Position numbers and translations under genes: made by a program
NCBI GenBank assembly: GCA_020445785.1
Contig: JAGRFZ010000071.1
Span: 1-57,227, forward strand
From: Rhodocyclaceae bacterium
GTDB taxonomy: Bacteria > Pseudomonadota > Gammaproteobacteria > Burkholderiales > Rhodocyclaceae
Length of the DNA: 57,227 bases
Reading direction: 5' to 3'
Notes under the pieces: model-generated
What the model saw: the letters and a program-made list of their open reading frames with translations, nothing else
Database searches by the model: none
What the model was told of the DNA's origin: nothing
Shown here: piece by piece, positions 17,129 through 25,681 of the stretch
Numbering within the stretch: the stretch's first letter is position 1
How the letters are laid out: each line of letters starts with the position of its first letter

Positions 17129-18369
17129 CTACCCCGAAATCGAAGACCCCGACCCACGCACCGATGAGCCAGTGGCCGACGCGAGACGGCGAGTTGATCG
17201 TCGGCGGCCTGCCCCTGTCCCGGCTGGCAGCCCGGGTCGGCCAGACACCGTTCTACGCCTATGACCGCGGGCTGCTGAGCGAGCGCGTCGCACACCTGCG
17301 CGCGGCTCTGCCGGCCGCGGTCAAGTTGCACTACGCCATGAAGGCCAATCCCATGCCCGCGCTCGTCGCTCATCTGGCCCGCCAGGTGGATGGCGTAGAT
17401 GTGGCCTCGACGGGCGAGATGCAGGTTGCGCTGGACGCCGGCGTCTCCCCGACCGAGATCAGCATGGCGGGACCGGGCAAGCGCGAGAGCGAACTGCACC
17501 AGGCAGTGGCCGCCGGCATTCTCGTCAATCTGGAGTCCGCCGCCGAAATCGGACCGCTGCGGGCAGCGAGCGATCGCCTGGGCGTACCCGCACGCGTCGC
17601 GGTTCGGATCAATCCGGATTTCGAATTGAAATCCTCGGGCATGAAGATGGGGGGAGGCCCGAAGCAGTTCGGGATCGACGCCGAGCAGGTGCCTCAGGTG
17701 CTGGGTCAGATCGACCAGGCGGGACTGCGCTTCGAGGGCTTCCACATCTTTGCCGGGTCGCAGAACCTCAAGGCGGAAGCGATCATCGAGGCCCAATTGA
17801 AGTGCTTCGAGTTGGCACTGCGTCTGGCCGACGCGGCGCCGGCCCCGGTGCGCACGCTGAACTTGGGAGGCGGATTCGGCATTCCCTACTTCCCCGGCGA
17901 ATCGACGCTGGATCTGCGGCCGATCGGCGACAATCTGGCCGAACTCGCGGCCCGTGCCTCCGAACGCCTGCCGACCGCGGCCATCGTCATCGAACTTGGC
18001 CGATATCTGGTCGGCGAAGCCGGCATCTACGTCTGCAAGGTGCTCGATCGCAAGGTTTCGCGCGGCCACACCTTCCTCGTGACCGACGGCGGCCTGCACC
18101 ACCACCTGGCGGCCAGCGGCAACTTCGGCCAGGTGATCCGGAAGAACTACCCGGCGACCATCGGCAACCGGGCCGAGGCGCCGCTGGGGGAGCCGGTATC
18201 GGTCGTCGGTCCGCTGTGCACACCGCTCGATCTGCTGGCGGACCGCATGGCCCTGCCCCAGGCACGACCGGGCGACCTGGTGGTGATCTTCCAGTCGGGC
18301 GCCTACGGTTTCAGCGCCAGCCCCCATCGCTTCCTCGGCCACCCGGCGCCGGTCGAAGTACTGGTCTGA
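17125..18369 (+). CDS. PLP-dependent decarboxylase, exosortase A system-associated
   Basis: A 414-residue fold-III PLP enzyme of the diaminopimelate/ornithine decarboxylase superfamily, TIGR03099 type. The PLP-binding Lys73 is in LHYAMKANP, the phosphate-binding GGGFGIPY at 248-255, the ELGRYLVGEAG segment at about 290-300, and the active-site Cys in GPLCTPLD at about 362-369. It probably decarboxylates an amino acid or its ACP-bound form. The start overlaps the ligase stop; ATG at 17164 is an alternative that trims a disordered N-terminus. The flippase gene follows after 12 bases. Confidence 0.93.
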   Translation: MTTPKSKTPTHAPMSQWPTRDGELIVGGLPLSRLAARVGQTPFYAYDRGLLSERVAHLRAALPAAVKLHYAMKANPMPALVAHLARQVDGVDVASTGEMQVALDAGVSPTEISMAGPGKRESELHQAVAAGILVNLESAAEIGPLRAASDRLGVPARVAVRINPDFELKSSGMKMGGGPKQFGIDAEQVPQVLGQIDQAGLRFEGFHIFAGSQNLKAEAIIEAQLKCFELALRLADAAPAPVRTLNLGGGFGIPYFPGESTLDLRPIGDNLAELAARASERLPTAAIVIELGRYLVGEAGIYVCKVLDRKVSRGHTFLVTDGGLHHHLAASGNFGQVIRKNYPATIGNRAEAPLGEPVSVVGPLCTPLDLLADRMALPQARPGDLVVIFQSGAYGFSASPHRFLGHPAPVEVLV

Positions 18370-18381
18370 GCGGGCGGCCCC

Positions 18382-19842
18382 ATGAACTACCGCAGGGCGC
18401 TGGGCATCAGCGCGATCTCCAATCTGGTTTCGTTCGTCCTGGGATTCGCCAGCGTCATCGTCGTCTCCCGCCTGCTGACGCCGGACGAGATCGGCATCTT
18501 CTCGGTGGCCGTGTCCGTGCTCGGGATCGCCCACGCGCTCCGGGAGTTCGGTGTCAGTCAGTACCTGGTGCAGGCGAAGGAGGTCGGTGAGCGCGAATTC
18601 CGCGCCGCATTCTCGGTAACCCTGTACACCGCCTGGACGATCGCCCTGATCGTGTTCTTGGCCCGCTATCCGATGGCCCGCTTCTACGGCAACGAGGGCA
18701 TTGCGGAAGTACTGGCGCTGATGGCGCTGAACTTCATGATCCTGCCGCTTGGCACGCCCTTGTTGGCCCTGCTGCAGCGCGATCTCGAGTTCGACAAGCT
18801 CGCCATCGTCCGGATCTGCAATGCCACCGTATCGGCCGGCGTGACGATCGCCACGGCATGGGCGGGCGAGAGCTATCTGAGCATGGCCTGGGGGGCGCTT
18901 GCCGGTCACCTCAGCAATCTCGTGGTGCTGAACGTCATGCGCCCCGGCAAGATCCTGCTGCGGCCGCAACTGCGCGGGCTCGGCAGCGTCGTCCGCTTCG
19001 GCTCGCTGTCGACGGTCAGCACATTGATCTACGAGATCGGCTTCGGCCTGCCCGACCTGGTGTTCGGCCGCACGCTCGGCTTCGCGGCGGTGGCCTTCCA
19101 CAGCCGCGCCTTCGGCCTGCAGAAGATGCTGATGAACCAGTTGCTGGCAATCGTGCGGGGGGTCTACTTCTCTTCCTTTGCCAAGGAGATCCGCGACGGC
19201 AAGGACGCGGCGGAGCTATACACGCGCGCGATGAAATACTTCGTCGCCGTCGTGATGCCGGCAATGGCCGTCACCGCGCTGCTCGCGGAGCCGCTGATCC
19301 TGTTCTTCTTCGGCCCCCAGTGGGAGCGCTCGATCTTTCTCGCCCAGGTGATCTGCATCACCACGGCCATCTCCGCCCCGTATGCGATGACCCCACTCAC
19401 GTTGATCGCCGGCGGCCACGTGGCACGCACGATTCCGATCCAGGCCCTGACCGTCGGCGCGAGGGCCCTGGTGCTGATGTCCTCGCTGTGGCTGACCCTC
19501 GAACAGGTGGTGGTTGCGCTGATCCTGCCCGCCGTACTGAGCTGCTACCTGCAGCACCGCGAACTGCACCGGGCCTACGCGCTGAAGGCATCCAGATTCT
19601 TCGCCGAGATCGCGCGGTCGATCGGGCTGATCCCGTTCTCGCTCGCACTGCCGGGCGTCGCGCTGTACCTGCTGCCTTCGATCGGCCAGGCGCCCGCCGC
19701 CCATTTTCTGACATTGGCAATCTGCGCGTCGCTCGCGGCGATCGGCTGGATCGCCGGCGTCTTCGTGCTCGACCACCCGTATCGACAGGAAATCATCGGC
19801 CTGGCCTACCGGCTCACCGGCAAGCGCCACCCCACGACGTGA
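18382..19842 (+). CDS. Oligosaccharide flippase (Wzx-type)
   Basis: A 486-residue polytopic membrane protein with about 12-14 hydrophobic segments, typical of the polysaccharide transporter (PST/MOP) family. It begins with an amphipathic helix and LVSFVLGFASVIVVSRLLTPDEIGIFSVA, the signature-like N-terminus of Wzx flippases. It would move undecaprenyl-linked repeat units across the inner membrane. It is the last gene of the plus-strand ligase-decarboxylase operon and runs convergent to the lyase-like gene with a 21-base gap. It is the only flippase in the window, so it probably serves the whole exopolysaccharide pathway. Confidence 0.93.
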   Translation: MNYRRALGISAISNLVSFVLGFASVIVVSRLLTPDEIGIFSVAVSVLGIAHALREFGVSQYLVQAKEVGEREFRAAFSVTLYTAWTIALIVFLARYPMARFYGNEGIAEVLALMALNFMILPLGTPLLALLQRDLEFDKLAIVRICNATVSAGVTIATAWAGESYLSMAWGALAGHLSNLVVLNVMRPGKILLRPQLRGLGSVVRFGSLSTVSTLIYEIGFGLPDLVFGRTLGFAAVAFHSRAFGLQKMLMNQLLAIVRGVYFSSFAKEIRDGKDAAELYTRAMKYFVAVVMPAMAVTALLAEPLILFFFGPQWERSIFLAQVICITTAISAPYAMTPLTLIAGGHVARTIPIQALTVGARALVLMSSLWLTLEQVVVALILPAVLSCYLQHRELHRAYALKASRFFAEIARSIGLIPFSLALPGVALYLLPSIGQAPAAHFLTLAICASLAAIGWIAGVFVLDHPYRQEIIGLAYRLTGKRHPTT

Positions 19843-19863
19843 GCGGTCGACACCGGCCTCGGA

Positions 19864-21354
19864 TCATTTCGATTCGATCCGTGGGGACGGGCCGATGTAC
19901 TGGCGGGCAATGACCAGATCGTCGATGTACAGGCTCAAGTCGTGCGGCGTCGGGTTGGTGCCGCCGTGGTAGACGTTCAACCAGAGCGACTCGATCTTCA
20001 GACTCGACACATCCCGAAAACGGATGCCGGGACGTTCGAACGCCAGCCTGCCGTCAACCCACGCCCGCAGGACGCCGTCGTCGACGCCGGGCGAATTGAG
20101 CTTCACGTATTGTTCGATGCAATACCATCGACCCTTTTCGAGCATCCCGGTCGGACCGAGATTCCATCCGATCACGTCGCCATACCGGTCATCGATGTCG
20201 GGCGTGGCAATTGAGGTACCGATACCTCTCAGGCGCTCATTGGGCGAATCCGTCCGCCGCCATTTGAAGAAGGCGCCCCGCGCAGTCCATCCGTTCCTTC
20301 CATCGGCCTTCCGCCCGCCCCAGCCACCTTTGCCGTAGGTTCCGGCGAAACCCGGCAGCTTGCCACCCTCCTTCGTCGGGTTCCAGTTCTCGTCCAGCCT
20401 CAGATAGTAGCGAAAGTACATTTCCTCCGGCTCATGGCCGAGGCGATCCTTGAATCGATAATTGGTCGACAATCCCTGCACCTTGCCCGCCAATACGGTC
20501 ACTTTGAGGGCTTTACCGCGCCAAGGGTCGAAGCCTCGGTCCTCATTTCGCCCGACGATCTCCGCATGACTGTTCGGCGAGGGCCGATCCCACTCGGATG
20601 CCCAGTCATCGGACTCGAAATCCTCCACCAACACGACCGAGGGCAAGGATGCGAGCGCGCGGGGACTACGCACTTCACTGGCCAAACCGAGCCGCAGCGG
20701 GCTGCGCATCGGTGCGGGCAGCGTCAGCCCGAACAGGCCGATCGACAGGGCCTCTCCGTACTGCCTTTCCGTGCTCAAGCGAAGCTTGGCGGAATCCACC
20801 CGGTGGATGTCGATTCCCTCCATCGGAAACTGCACGATCGCATTGAGATTCCTTTCCACCCGCAGGAACTTCTTCGAGCCGACCGAATTGACGGTCGAAC
20901 AGGGCAGATAGGTGTCCGCAATCGGATGCAGTGTCTTGACCACACCGTTATCGAGCCTGATCTCGAGCGAGGGTCGGCTCTCCGGTGCCGTACTTTCTCT
21001 GCTGCCGAAGAGGACGGCGCTCGATCCCGCCCCCGAGACCCCTCGCAGAACGACTGCCCCAGTCGTCGCCTCTCCCGATTGCCAATGCGCGACCAGACCG
21101 TTCAGGGCGACGGTAACGTCCTGACGGCGGCGGCTCGCACCGACGCGCACCGAAGCATAGGGGCTCTCGCCATATGCCATGGCGCCCGCGTCCACCCAAT
21201 CACCACCGGGCCTTTGCCATTGCAGGTTCATGCTTCGCACGATGTCCTGACAGGTCGCACCGAATACGTCGTCGGAGAAGTACGGACCCCCACTGGCGCG
21301 CACGGCGGGCGATGCGACGACGACGCCACAGACGATCCACTTCAGGAACGGCAT
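19864..21354 (-). CDS. Secreted lyase-like jelly-roll protein
   Basis: A 496-residue exported protein (signal peptide at 1-20, cleavage near VRASG). Residues 80-135 and 143-215 resemble DNRLRE/CBM96-type carbohydrate-binding segments (FGSRESTAPESRPSLEIR; ADTYLPCSTVNSVGSKKFLRV). The C-terminal 270 residues look like the beta-jelly-roll of polysaccharide lyase family 14-like or related alginate lyases: MYFRYYLRLDENW, GGKLPGFAGTYGKGGW, ESLWLNVYHGGTNP, YIDDLVIA. An extracellular uronate-polymer lyase would match the AlgD-like dehydrogenase at 29366. An upstream in-frame ATG at 21405 is possible; neither start has a strong ribosome site. Family assignment is from memory of motifs only. Confidence 0.68.
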   Translation of the reverse strand: MPFLKWIVCGVVVASPAVRASGGPYFSDDVFGATCQDIVRSMNLQWQRPGGDWVDAGAMAYGESPYASVRVGASRRRQDVTVALNGLVAHWQSGEATTGAVVLRGVSGAGSSAVLFGSRESTAPESRPSLEIRLDNGVVKTLHPIADTYLPCSTVNSVGSKKFLRVERNLNAIVQFPMEGIDIHRVDSAKLRLSTERQYGEALSIGLFGLTLPAPMRSPLRLGLASEVRSPRALASLPSVVLVEDFESDDWASEWDRPSPNSHAEIVGRNEDRGFDPWRGKALKVTVLAGKVQGLSTNYRFKDRLGHEPEEMYFRYYLRLDENWNPTKEGGKLPGFAGTYGKGGWGGRKADGRNGWTARGAFFKWRRTDSPNERLRGIGTSIATPDIDDRYGDVIGWNLGPTGMLEKGRWYCIEQYVKLNSPGVDDGVLRAWVDGRLAFERPGIRFRDVSSLKIESLWLNVYHGGTNPTPHDLSLYIDDLVIARQYIGPSPRIESK

Positions 21355-22304
21355 CCATGCAGACGAGCCCTGTTTCCTCGAACCCACGTTCGAACATCCG
21401 ATCATCAGCCAAGCCTGCCGCAAGAATCCGGGGGTCAACAGACTACACCCACTCTACCGGCTGGCTCGACCCGATCTCTCAGCGCGTGGCGTTCGACCCG
21501 CGTACGCCCTGGCGCTTCGGTGGGCCTTCAAGCGCAGACATCGCCGGTCACATCGTGGGCGACGCGCATGAATGCACCGAGACCATTCACGTAGTTCCAC
21601 CTCCCGTACACATCGGTGATCTTTGCGAAATCGAGCGATGGGGCCAGACCGAAGATGTCGCCGATTGCGAATTGGTCTCCCAGCAGAGCTGCCAGTGTGG
21701 ATGTGGACGATCGCGTTTTCCTCTCTAGCGTTGTTGAGATCCAACTACTCCAACGAGCTAATCGAATTGCGGACAATGGTGCCGAGCACCTCGTCGAAGA
21801 CCAGTTGCGAGGTCCGGCCGATGCGCCGGAACAGGTTGGGGGCGGAACCTTACGCGCCGGCACTGATCTTCCCGTCGAGTGACCCAACGTTCTCCCAGGT
21901 GTCTTCCGTTGCGTCCAGGGTGGCGACCGCGTGTTTGAACAGTTTTCGCTTTCGCCCGCCACCTGTCGAACAAAGGAATTCTTTCCGTCAGTCGGCACTG
22001 GGCCGAATGCAGGTTGCGGCCACTGTCAATATCCCCGGCGCATGGCGGAGCCTGACCGGTTGCCGTAACGTGCGCAGCGCTTGCCGGATGAACCGCGAAC
22101 CGACCCCGCGCCTGCCGAGCCCGGCCGGCAACCCGCCCGGCATCGGCCCGCCGCCGCGAATACCGGCGCTGGCAGCGAATGGTGCGAAAGTGCGTAACTT
22201 GCCCGCATCAGCGTACTGTCGCACTCTCGACGGCCAATGGGATGGGCTATCATCTGGCCCGCCCATTCAGATCTCGACTTCCCGTTCGCCCAGAGGATCC
22301 CGTT
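21355..22304. other. Gene-poor stretch with probable gene relic
   Basis: About 950 bases between the lyase-like gene and the asparagine-synthetase homologue. The middle (about 21528-21960) has the remnant described separately and looks less GC-rich. The right part (22000-22300) returns to high GC and should contain the promoter of the plus-strand operon; TATCAT at 22248-22253 is a possible -10 box but no good -35 pairs with it. No transposase, tRNA or inverted-repeat ends were seen. Confidence 0.5.
21528..21960 (-). pseudogene. Decayed gene fragment of unknown family
   Basis: On the minus strand a protein-like reading runs from about 21960 (KLFKHAVATLDATEDTWENV), with in-frame TAA at 21852-21854 and TAG near 21748-21750. 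It then appears to continue in another frame as LLGDQFAIGDIFGLAPS and GRWNYVNGLGAFMRVA up to a TGA at 21528-21530. The last 50 codons have a GC-rich third position and balanced residues, unlike shadow frames. Two stops and one frameshift would make this a relic. I do not recognise the family, and chance cannot be excluded. Confidence 0.35.
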
Positions 22305-22310
22305 TTGCCC

Positions 22311-24128
22311 ATGATGAAGTTTGCCGGCACGATGATGCCGGCACGCGGTGATGCCTCGCCCATCGACCTGGGCATTACCGACCCGCCGGCCGACGCGGGT
22401 GTGCGACTCGAAGTCGGCCCGATGCGCTTGCTGGTCGGTTCCGAGTCGAGCTTTTCGCGCCGCGGCGAGCGGTGTTGCGTGGCGCTGGGAGAGCCGGACT
22501 TCCGAGATCCCGAATTGCAGAGGATCGCCCAGCACGAGGGTGCGGCGAGCGCATGGCTGCGCTACTTCGCCGACGCCGGGGCGGTACAGGCGGCGAAGGT
22601 CGGCGGCCGTTTTTCGGTGGTCTTCCTCGATGGCGAGCGCAACACGGCCACACTCGCCGTGGACCGTTTCGCGACCTATCCGCTCTGCTACAGCCTGCAA
22701 GATGGCCAACTCGCGTTCGCCGCACGGGCGGACGAGGTGCCGGTACGCAATCGCTGCATCGACCTGCAGTCGATCTACGACTATCTGTACTTCCACGTCA
22801 TACCGTCTCCCGCCACGATCTTCCGCGACGTTCGTCGGCTGCAGCCGGGCCACTGGCTGCGCTGGCAGAACGGGAAGGAGGAATTGCGCCGCTACTGGCA
22901 GGCGGATTTCCAGCCGGACCCGGCAATCGACCTGGCGTCGGCGAAGCGGCAATTTCTGGAAATCGTCGAAAATTCGGTCACTCGCGCGGCGAAGTCGCCC
23001 CGCACCGGCGCCTTTCTGTCGGGCGGCACGGACAGTTCCACGGTTTCCGGCATGCTGTGCAAGGCACTGGGCAAGCCGGCGCCGACCTATTCGATCGGAT
23101 TCGACGCTGCCGGCTATGACGAAATGGCGTTTGCGCGGATCGCCGCCAAGCGGTTCGGTACCGACCACCACGAATACTATGTGCGGCCGGAAGATCTGCT
23201 GGAAGGCATCCCCGAGGTCGCCGGCCACTACGACCAGCCGTTCGGCAACTCTTCGGCCGTACCCGCCTGGCTTTGCGCGCGCAATGCGGCCGCCGACGGC
23301 GTCACGCGGCTGCTCGCCGGCGACGGTGGCGACGAGCTGTTCGGCGGCAATGCACGCTATGCCAAGCAGCGCATCTTCGGCGTCTACGACCTCGTCCCGG
23401 CCGCGCTGAGGCATGGCCTCCTCGAGCCCGTGCTCGCCGCGCCCGGCGCGGACCGCATCCCGCTGCTGCGCAAGGGCGCGAGCTACGTCCGTCAGGCAAA
23501 GGTGCCGATGCCGGACCGGTTGGGCATGTACAACCTATTGACCCGCCTGCAACCCGGCCGGATCCTGGGGGCGGCACTGCTCGCCGAGGTTTCGGAGGCA
23601 TCTCCGCTGCAACTGCAGCGGAAGGAGTGGGAACATTCGGCCGGCCACGATCTGTTGAACAGGATGCTGGCCTTCGACCTGAAGTTCACCCTGGCCGACA
23701 ACGATCTGCCCAAGGTCATCGGCACCACCTCGCTGGCCGGAGTGGACGTCGGGTTTCCGCTGCTGTCCGACGAGTTGCTCGACTTCTCCCTCCAGCTGCC
23801 GCCTCGCTGGAAGCTCAAAGGTCTGACCCTACGGTGGTTCTTCAAGGAAGCGCTGCGCGGCTTCCTGCCGGATGAGATCCTCGCCAAGAAGAAGCACGGC
23901 TTCGGCCTGCCCTTCGGGGTATGGACCGTCAAGCACGACGGTTTGAAAACGATGGCCCGCGACTCGCTGACTTCATTGGCGCAACGTGGCATCGTCCGCC
24001 AGGACTTCGTCGACGAATTGCTGAACGAGCACATGCCGCAGCATCCCGGCTACTACGGTGAAATGGTATGGATCATGCAGACGCTCGAAATCTGGCTGGC
24101 ACGACACGCCCCGGGGTTCGGCCTGTGA
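22311..24128 (+). CDS. Asparagine-synthetase-like protein without glutaminase Cys
   Basis: A 605-residue homologue of asparagine synthetase. The synthetase domain is intact: LSGGTDSST at about 236-244 (PP-loop), SIGFDAAGYDE, LLAGDGGDELFGGNARY, and KKKHGFGLPFGVW near the end. The N-terminal domain keeps the DRFATYPLCY segment at about 118-127 but the protein does not begin with MC, so the glutamine-hydrolysing Cys is absent. A TTG at 22305, 7 bases after a GAGGA site, may be the true start, adding two residues. It would activate a carboxylate for amide formation. Its stop overlaps the GTG start of the phosphatase (GTGA, 24125-24128). Confidence 0.87.
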   Translation: MMKFAGTMMPARGDASPIDLGITDPPADAGVRLEVGPMRLLVGSESSFSRRGERCCVALGEPDFRDPELQRIAQHEGAASAWLRYFADAGAVQAAKVGGRFSVVFLDGERNTATLAVDRFATYPLCYSLQDGQLAFAARADEVPVRNRCIDLQSIYDYLYFHVIPSPATIFRDVRRLQPGHWLRWQNGKEELRRYWQADFQPDPAIDLASAKRQFLEIVENSVTRAAKSPRTGAFLSGGTDSSTVSGMLCKALGKPAPTYSIGFDAAGYDEMAFARIAAKRFGTDHHEYYVRPEDLLEGIPEVAGHYDQPFGNSSAVPAWLCARNAAADGVTRLLAGDGGDELFGGNARYAKQRIFGVYDLVPAALRHGLLEPVLAAPGADRIPLLRKGASYVRQAKVPMPDRLGMYNLLTRLQPGRILGAALLAEVSEASPLQLQRKEWEHSAGHDLLNRMLAFDLKFTLADNDLPKVIGTTSLAGVDVGFPLLSDELLDFSLQLPPRWKLKGLTLRWFFKEALRGFLPDEILAKKKHGFGLPFGVWTVKHDGLKTMARDSLTSLAQRGIVRQDFVDELLNEHMPQHPGYYGEMVWIMQTLEIWLARHAPGFGL

Positions 24129-24718
24129 CTGGACGCTTTGCCCGCCTTCGGCATCTGGTGGATACCAACTACGGTACCCACCGGGGCTTGGTGCGATACC
24201 TCCTCGGGCAATTCGAGGCCGTCGCCGGGCCGGCGCGTCGATTTCGCACAGCGGACGCCGCCGCGATCTCGCGACTGGTGTTCGTGTGTCTCGGCAACAT
24301 CAATCGCAGCGCCTTTGGCCATGCCGTCGCACTGCGGCACGGCCTGGCATCCACCTCCATCGGCCTGGCAACGACGACGGGAGCACCAGCCACGCCGGCT
24401 GCCAGGATGGTGGCCCGCGAGATGGGCTACTCCCTCGACGAACATCAGGCCACGGCGATTGCAGACTTTCAGCGGGCGCCGGGCGATCTCCTGCTGGTGA
24501 TGGAACTGAGGCACGCCCATCGACTGATCGGCCAGGGCGTACCTGCCGAGACGATCGCCCTGCTCGGTCATTGGGCACGGCCGATGCACTACCATATCCA
24601 CGATCCGGACACGCTTTCGATCGAGTACTTTCGGAGCTGTTTTGCGACGATCCAGGCCGCGGTGCATGGCCTGGCTGCGGAGTTGCAGGCGGGAAACAGC
24701 CCGAGCGCCAAGCCATGA
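24125..24718 (+). CDS. Low-molecular-weight protein-tyrosine phosphatase
   Basis: A 197-residue LMW-PTP. The GTG start overlaps the previous stop. The phosphatase loop is FVCLGNINRS with Cys55 and Arg61 (CX5R); the usual second Cys of the loop is Asn here. The general-acid loop appears as DPDTLSIEYF near residue 178. About 48 extra residues precede the phosphatase core, unlike the usual 145-160-residue enzymes. Such enzymes dephosphorylate the C-terminal tyrosines of Wzc/BY-kinases; the likely partner is the autokinase at 44244, encoded far away. It is coupled to the deacetylase by an ATGA overlap. Confidence 0.87.
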   Translation: MTGRFARLRHLVDTNYGTHRGLVRYLLGQFEAVAGPARRFRTADAAAISRLVFVCLGNINRSAFGHAVALRHGLASTSIGLATTTGAPATPAARMVAREMGYSLDEHQATAIADFQRAPGDLLLVMELRHAHRLIGQGVPAETIALLGHWARPMHYHIHDPDTLSIEYFRSCFATIQAAVHGLAAELQAGNSPSAKP

Positions 24719-25677
24719 ACGTCTACCTGACCTTCGACATCGAAGTCTGGTGCAATGGCTGGACGGAACTCGACGCGCGCTTTCCGGCCGCTTTCGAGCG
24801 GTATGTCTATGGCCGCTCGGCAGCCGGCGACTACGCCCTGCCGAAGACACTCGAGATCATGGCACGCCATGGCGTACACGGCGTGTTCTTCGTCGAGCCG
24901 CTGTTCGCCGCCCGCTTCGGAGTCGAACATCTGGCCACGATCGTCGCGCTCATTCAGGACGCCGGCCAGGAAGTGCAGCTTCATCTGCACCCGGAATGGA
25001 CGGACGAGATTCGCCCCGTCGTATTTCCCGACAAGCCCTTCAAGCGCCAGCACCTGTGCTTCTACGATCTCGACGAGCAGACGGCATTGATCCGCCTCGG
25101 CATGGAATTGCTGGACCAAGCCGGCGCGGCGCCCCTCACCGCATTTCGCGCCGGCAGCTTCGCCGCCAACGCCGACACCTTGATCGCGGTCGAGCGCTGC
25201 GGTCTTCGGTTCGATGCCAGCCTCAATATGAACTACCCGATCTCCGGTTCGGATCTGCGGGCCGAATTCGATTTCTACCAGCCCCGGCGCCGCGATGGCC
25301 TGACACTGCTGCCGATGACGACGTTCCGGGACGGCTTCGGTCGTCTCCGCCACGCCCAGGTCGGCGCCTGCAGCGTCGCCGAATTGCAGCAGGCCATGGA
25401 GGATTCGGCAGCGCGACGGCATCCATGCTTCACCATTCTTTCGCACAACTTCGAGATGCTCCGGGCCGGCTCGAGCCGGCCGGACCCCGTCGTTGCGGGT
25501 CGCTTCGAGAAGCTCTGCCGCCATCTCGGCAGCAACCGAGAGTTGCTGCCGACAGCCGGGCTAGCATCCCCGGCGGCACTCGATGTCACTGCCGGCCCAG
25601 GCGAACTTTCCCGATGCGGGGCGCTGGCGACGGCCCGTCGCTACGCCGGCCAGGCCGTTCGCCGGCTGTGGCACTGA
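24715..25677 (+). CDS. Polysaccharide deacetylase family protein
   Basis: A 320-residue NodB-like protein. It starts on the ATGA overlap with the phosphatase gene. Motifs: YLTFDIEVW (Asp8), QLHLHPEW (His90 and His92), AFRAGSFAANADTL (active-site Arg region) and TILSHNFEML near the C-terminus. The arrangement resembles the WalW/COG0726 group linked to polysaccharide genes rather than the classical chitin deacetylases. No signal peptide is visible. It precedes the ATP-grasp gene by 4 bases. Confidence 0.85.
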   Translation: MNVYLTFDIEVWCNGWTELDARFPAAFERYVYGRSAAGDYALPKTLEIMARHGVHGVFFVEPLFAARFGVEHLATIVALIQDAGQEVQLHLHPEWTDEIRPVVFPDKPFKRQHLCFYDLDEQTALIRLGMELLDQAGAAPLTAFRAGSFAANADTLIAVERCGLRFDASLNMNYPISGSDLRAEFDFYQPRRRDGLTLLPMTTFRDGFGRLRHAQVGACSVAELQQAMEDSAARRHPCFTILSHNFEMLRAGSSRPDPVVAGRFEKLCRHLGSNRELLPTAGLASPAALDVTAGPGELSRCGALATARRYAGQAVRRLWH

Positions 25678-25681
25678 GCGA

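Noticed and set aside
17041-19101. 686-codon minus-strand frame
   Set aside because: It spans the antisense of the decarboxylase and flippase genes, whose families are certain; its composition (His/Arg/Gln/Asp) is that of an antisense shadow.
22026-23414. 462-codon minus-strand frame
   Set aside because: Opposite the asparagine-synthetase homologue, with shadow-like composition.
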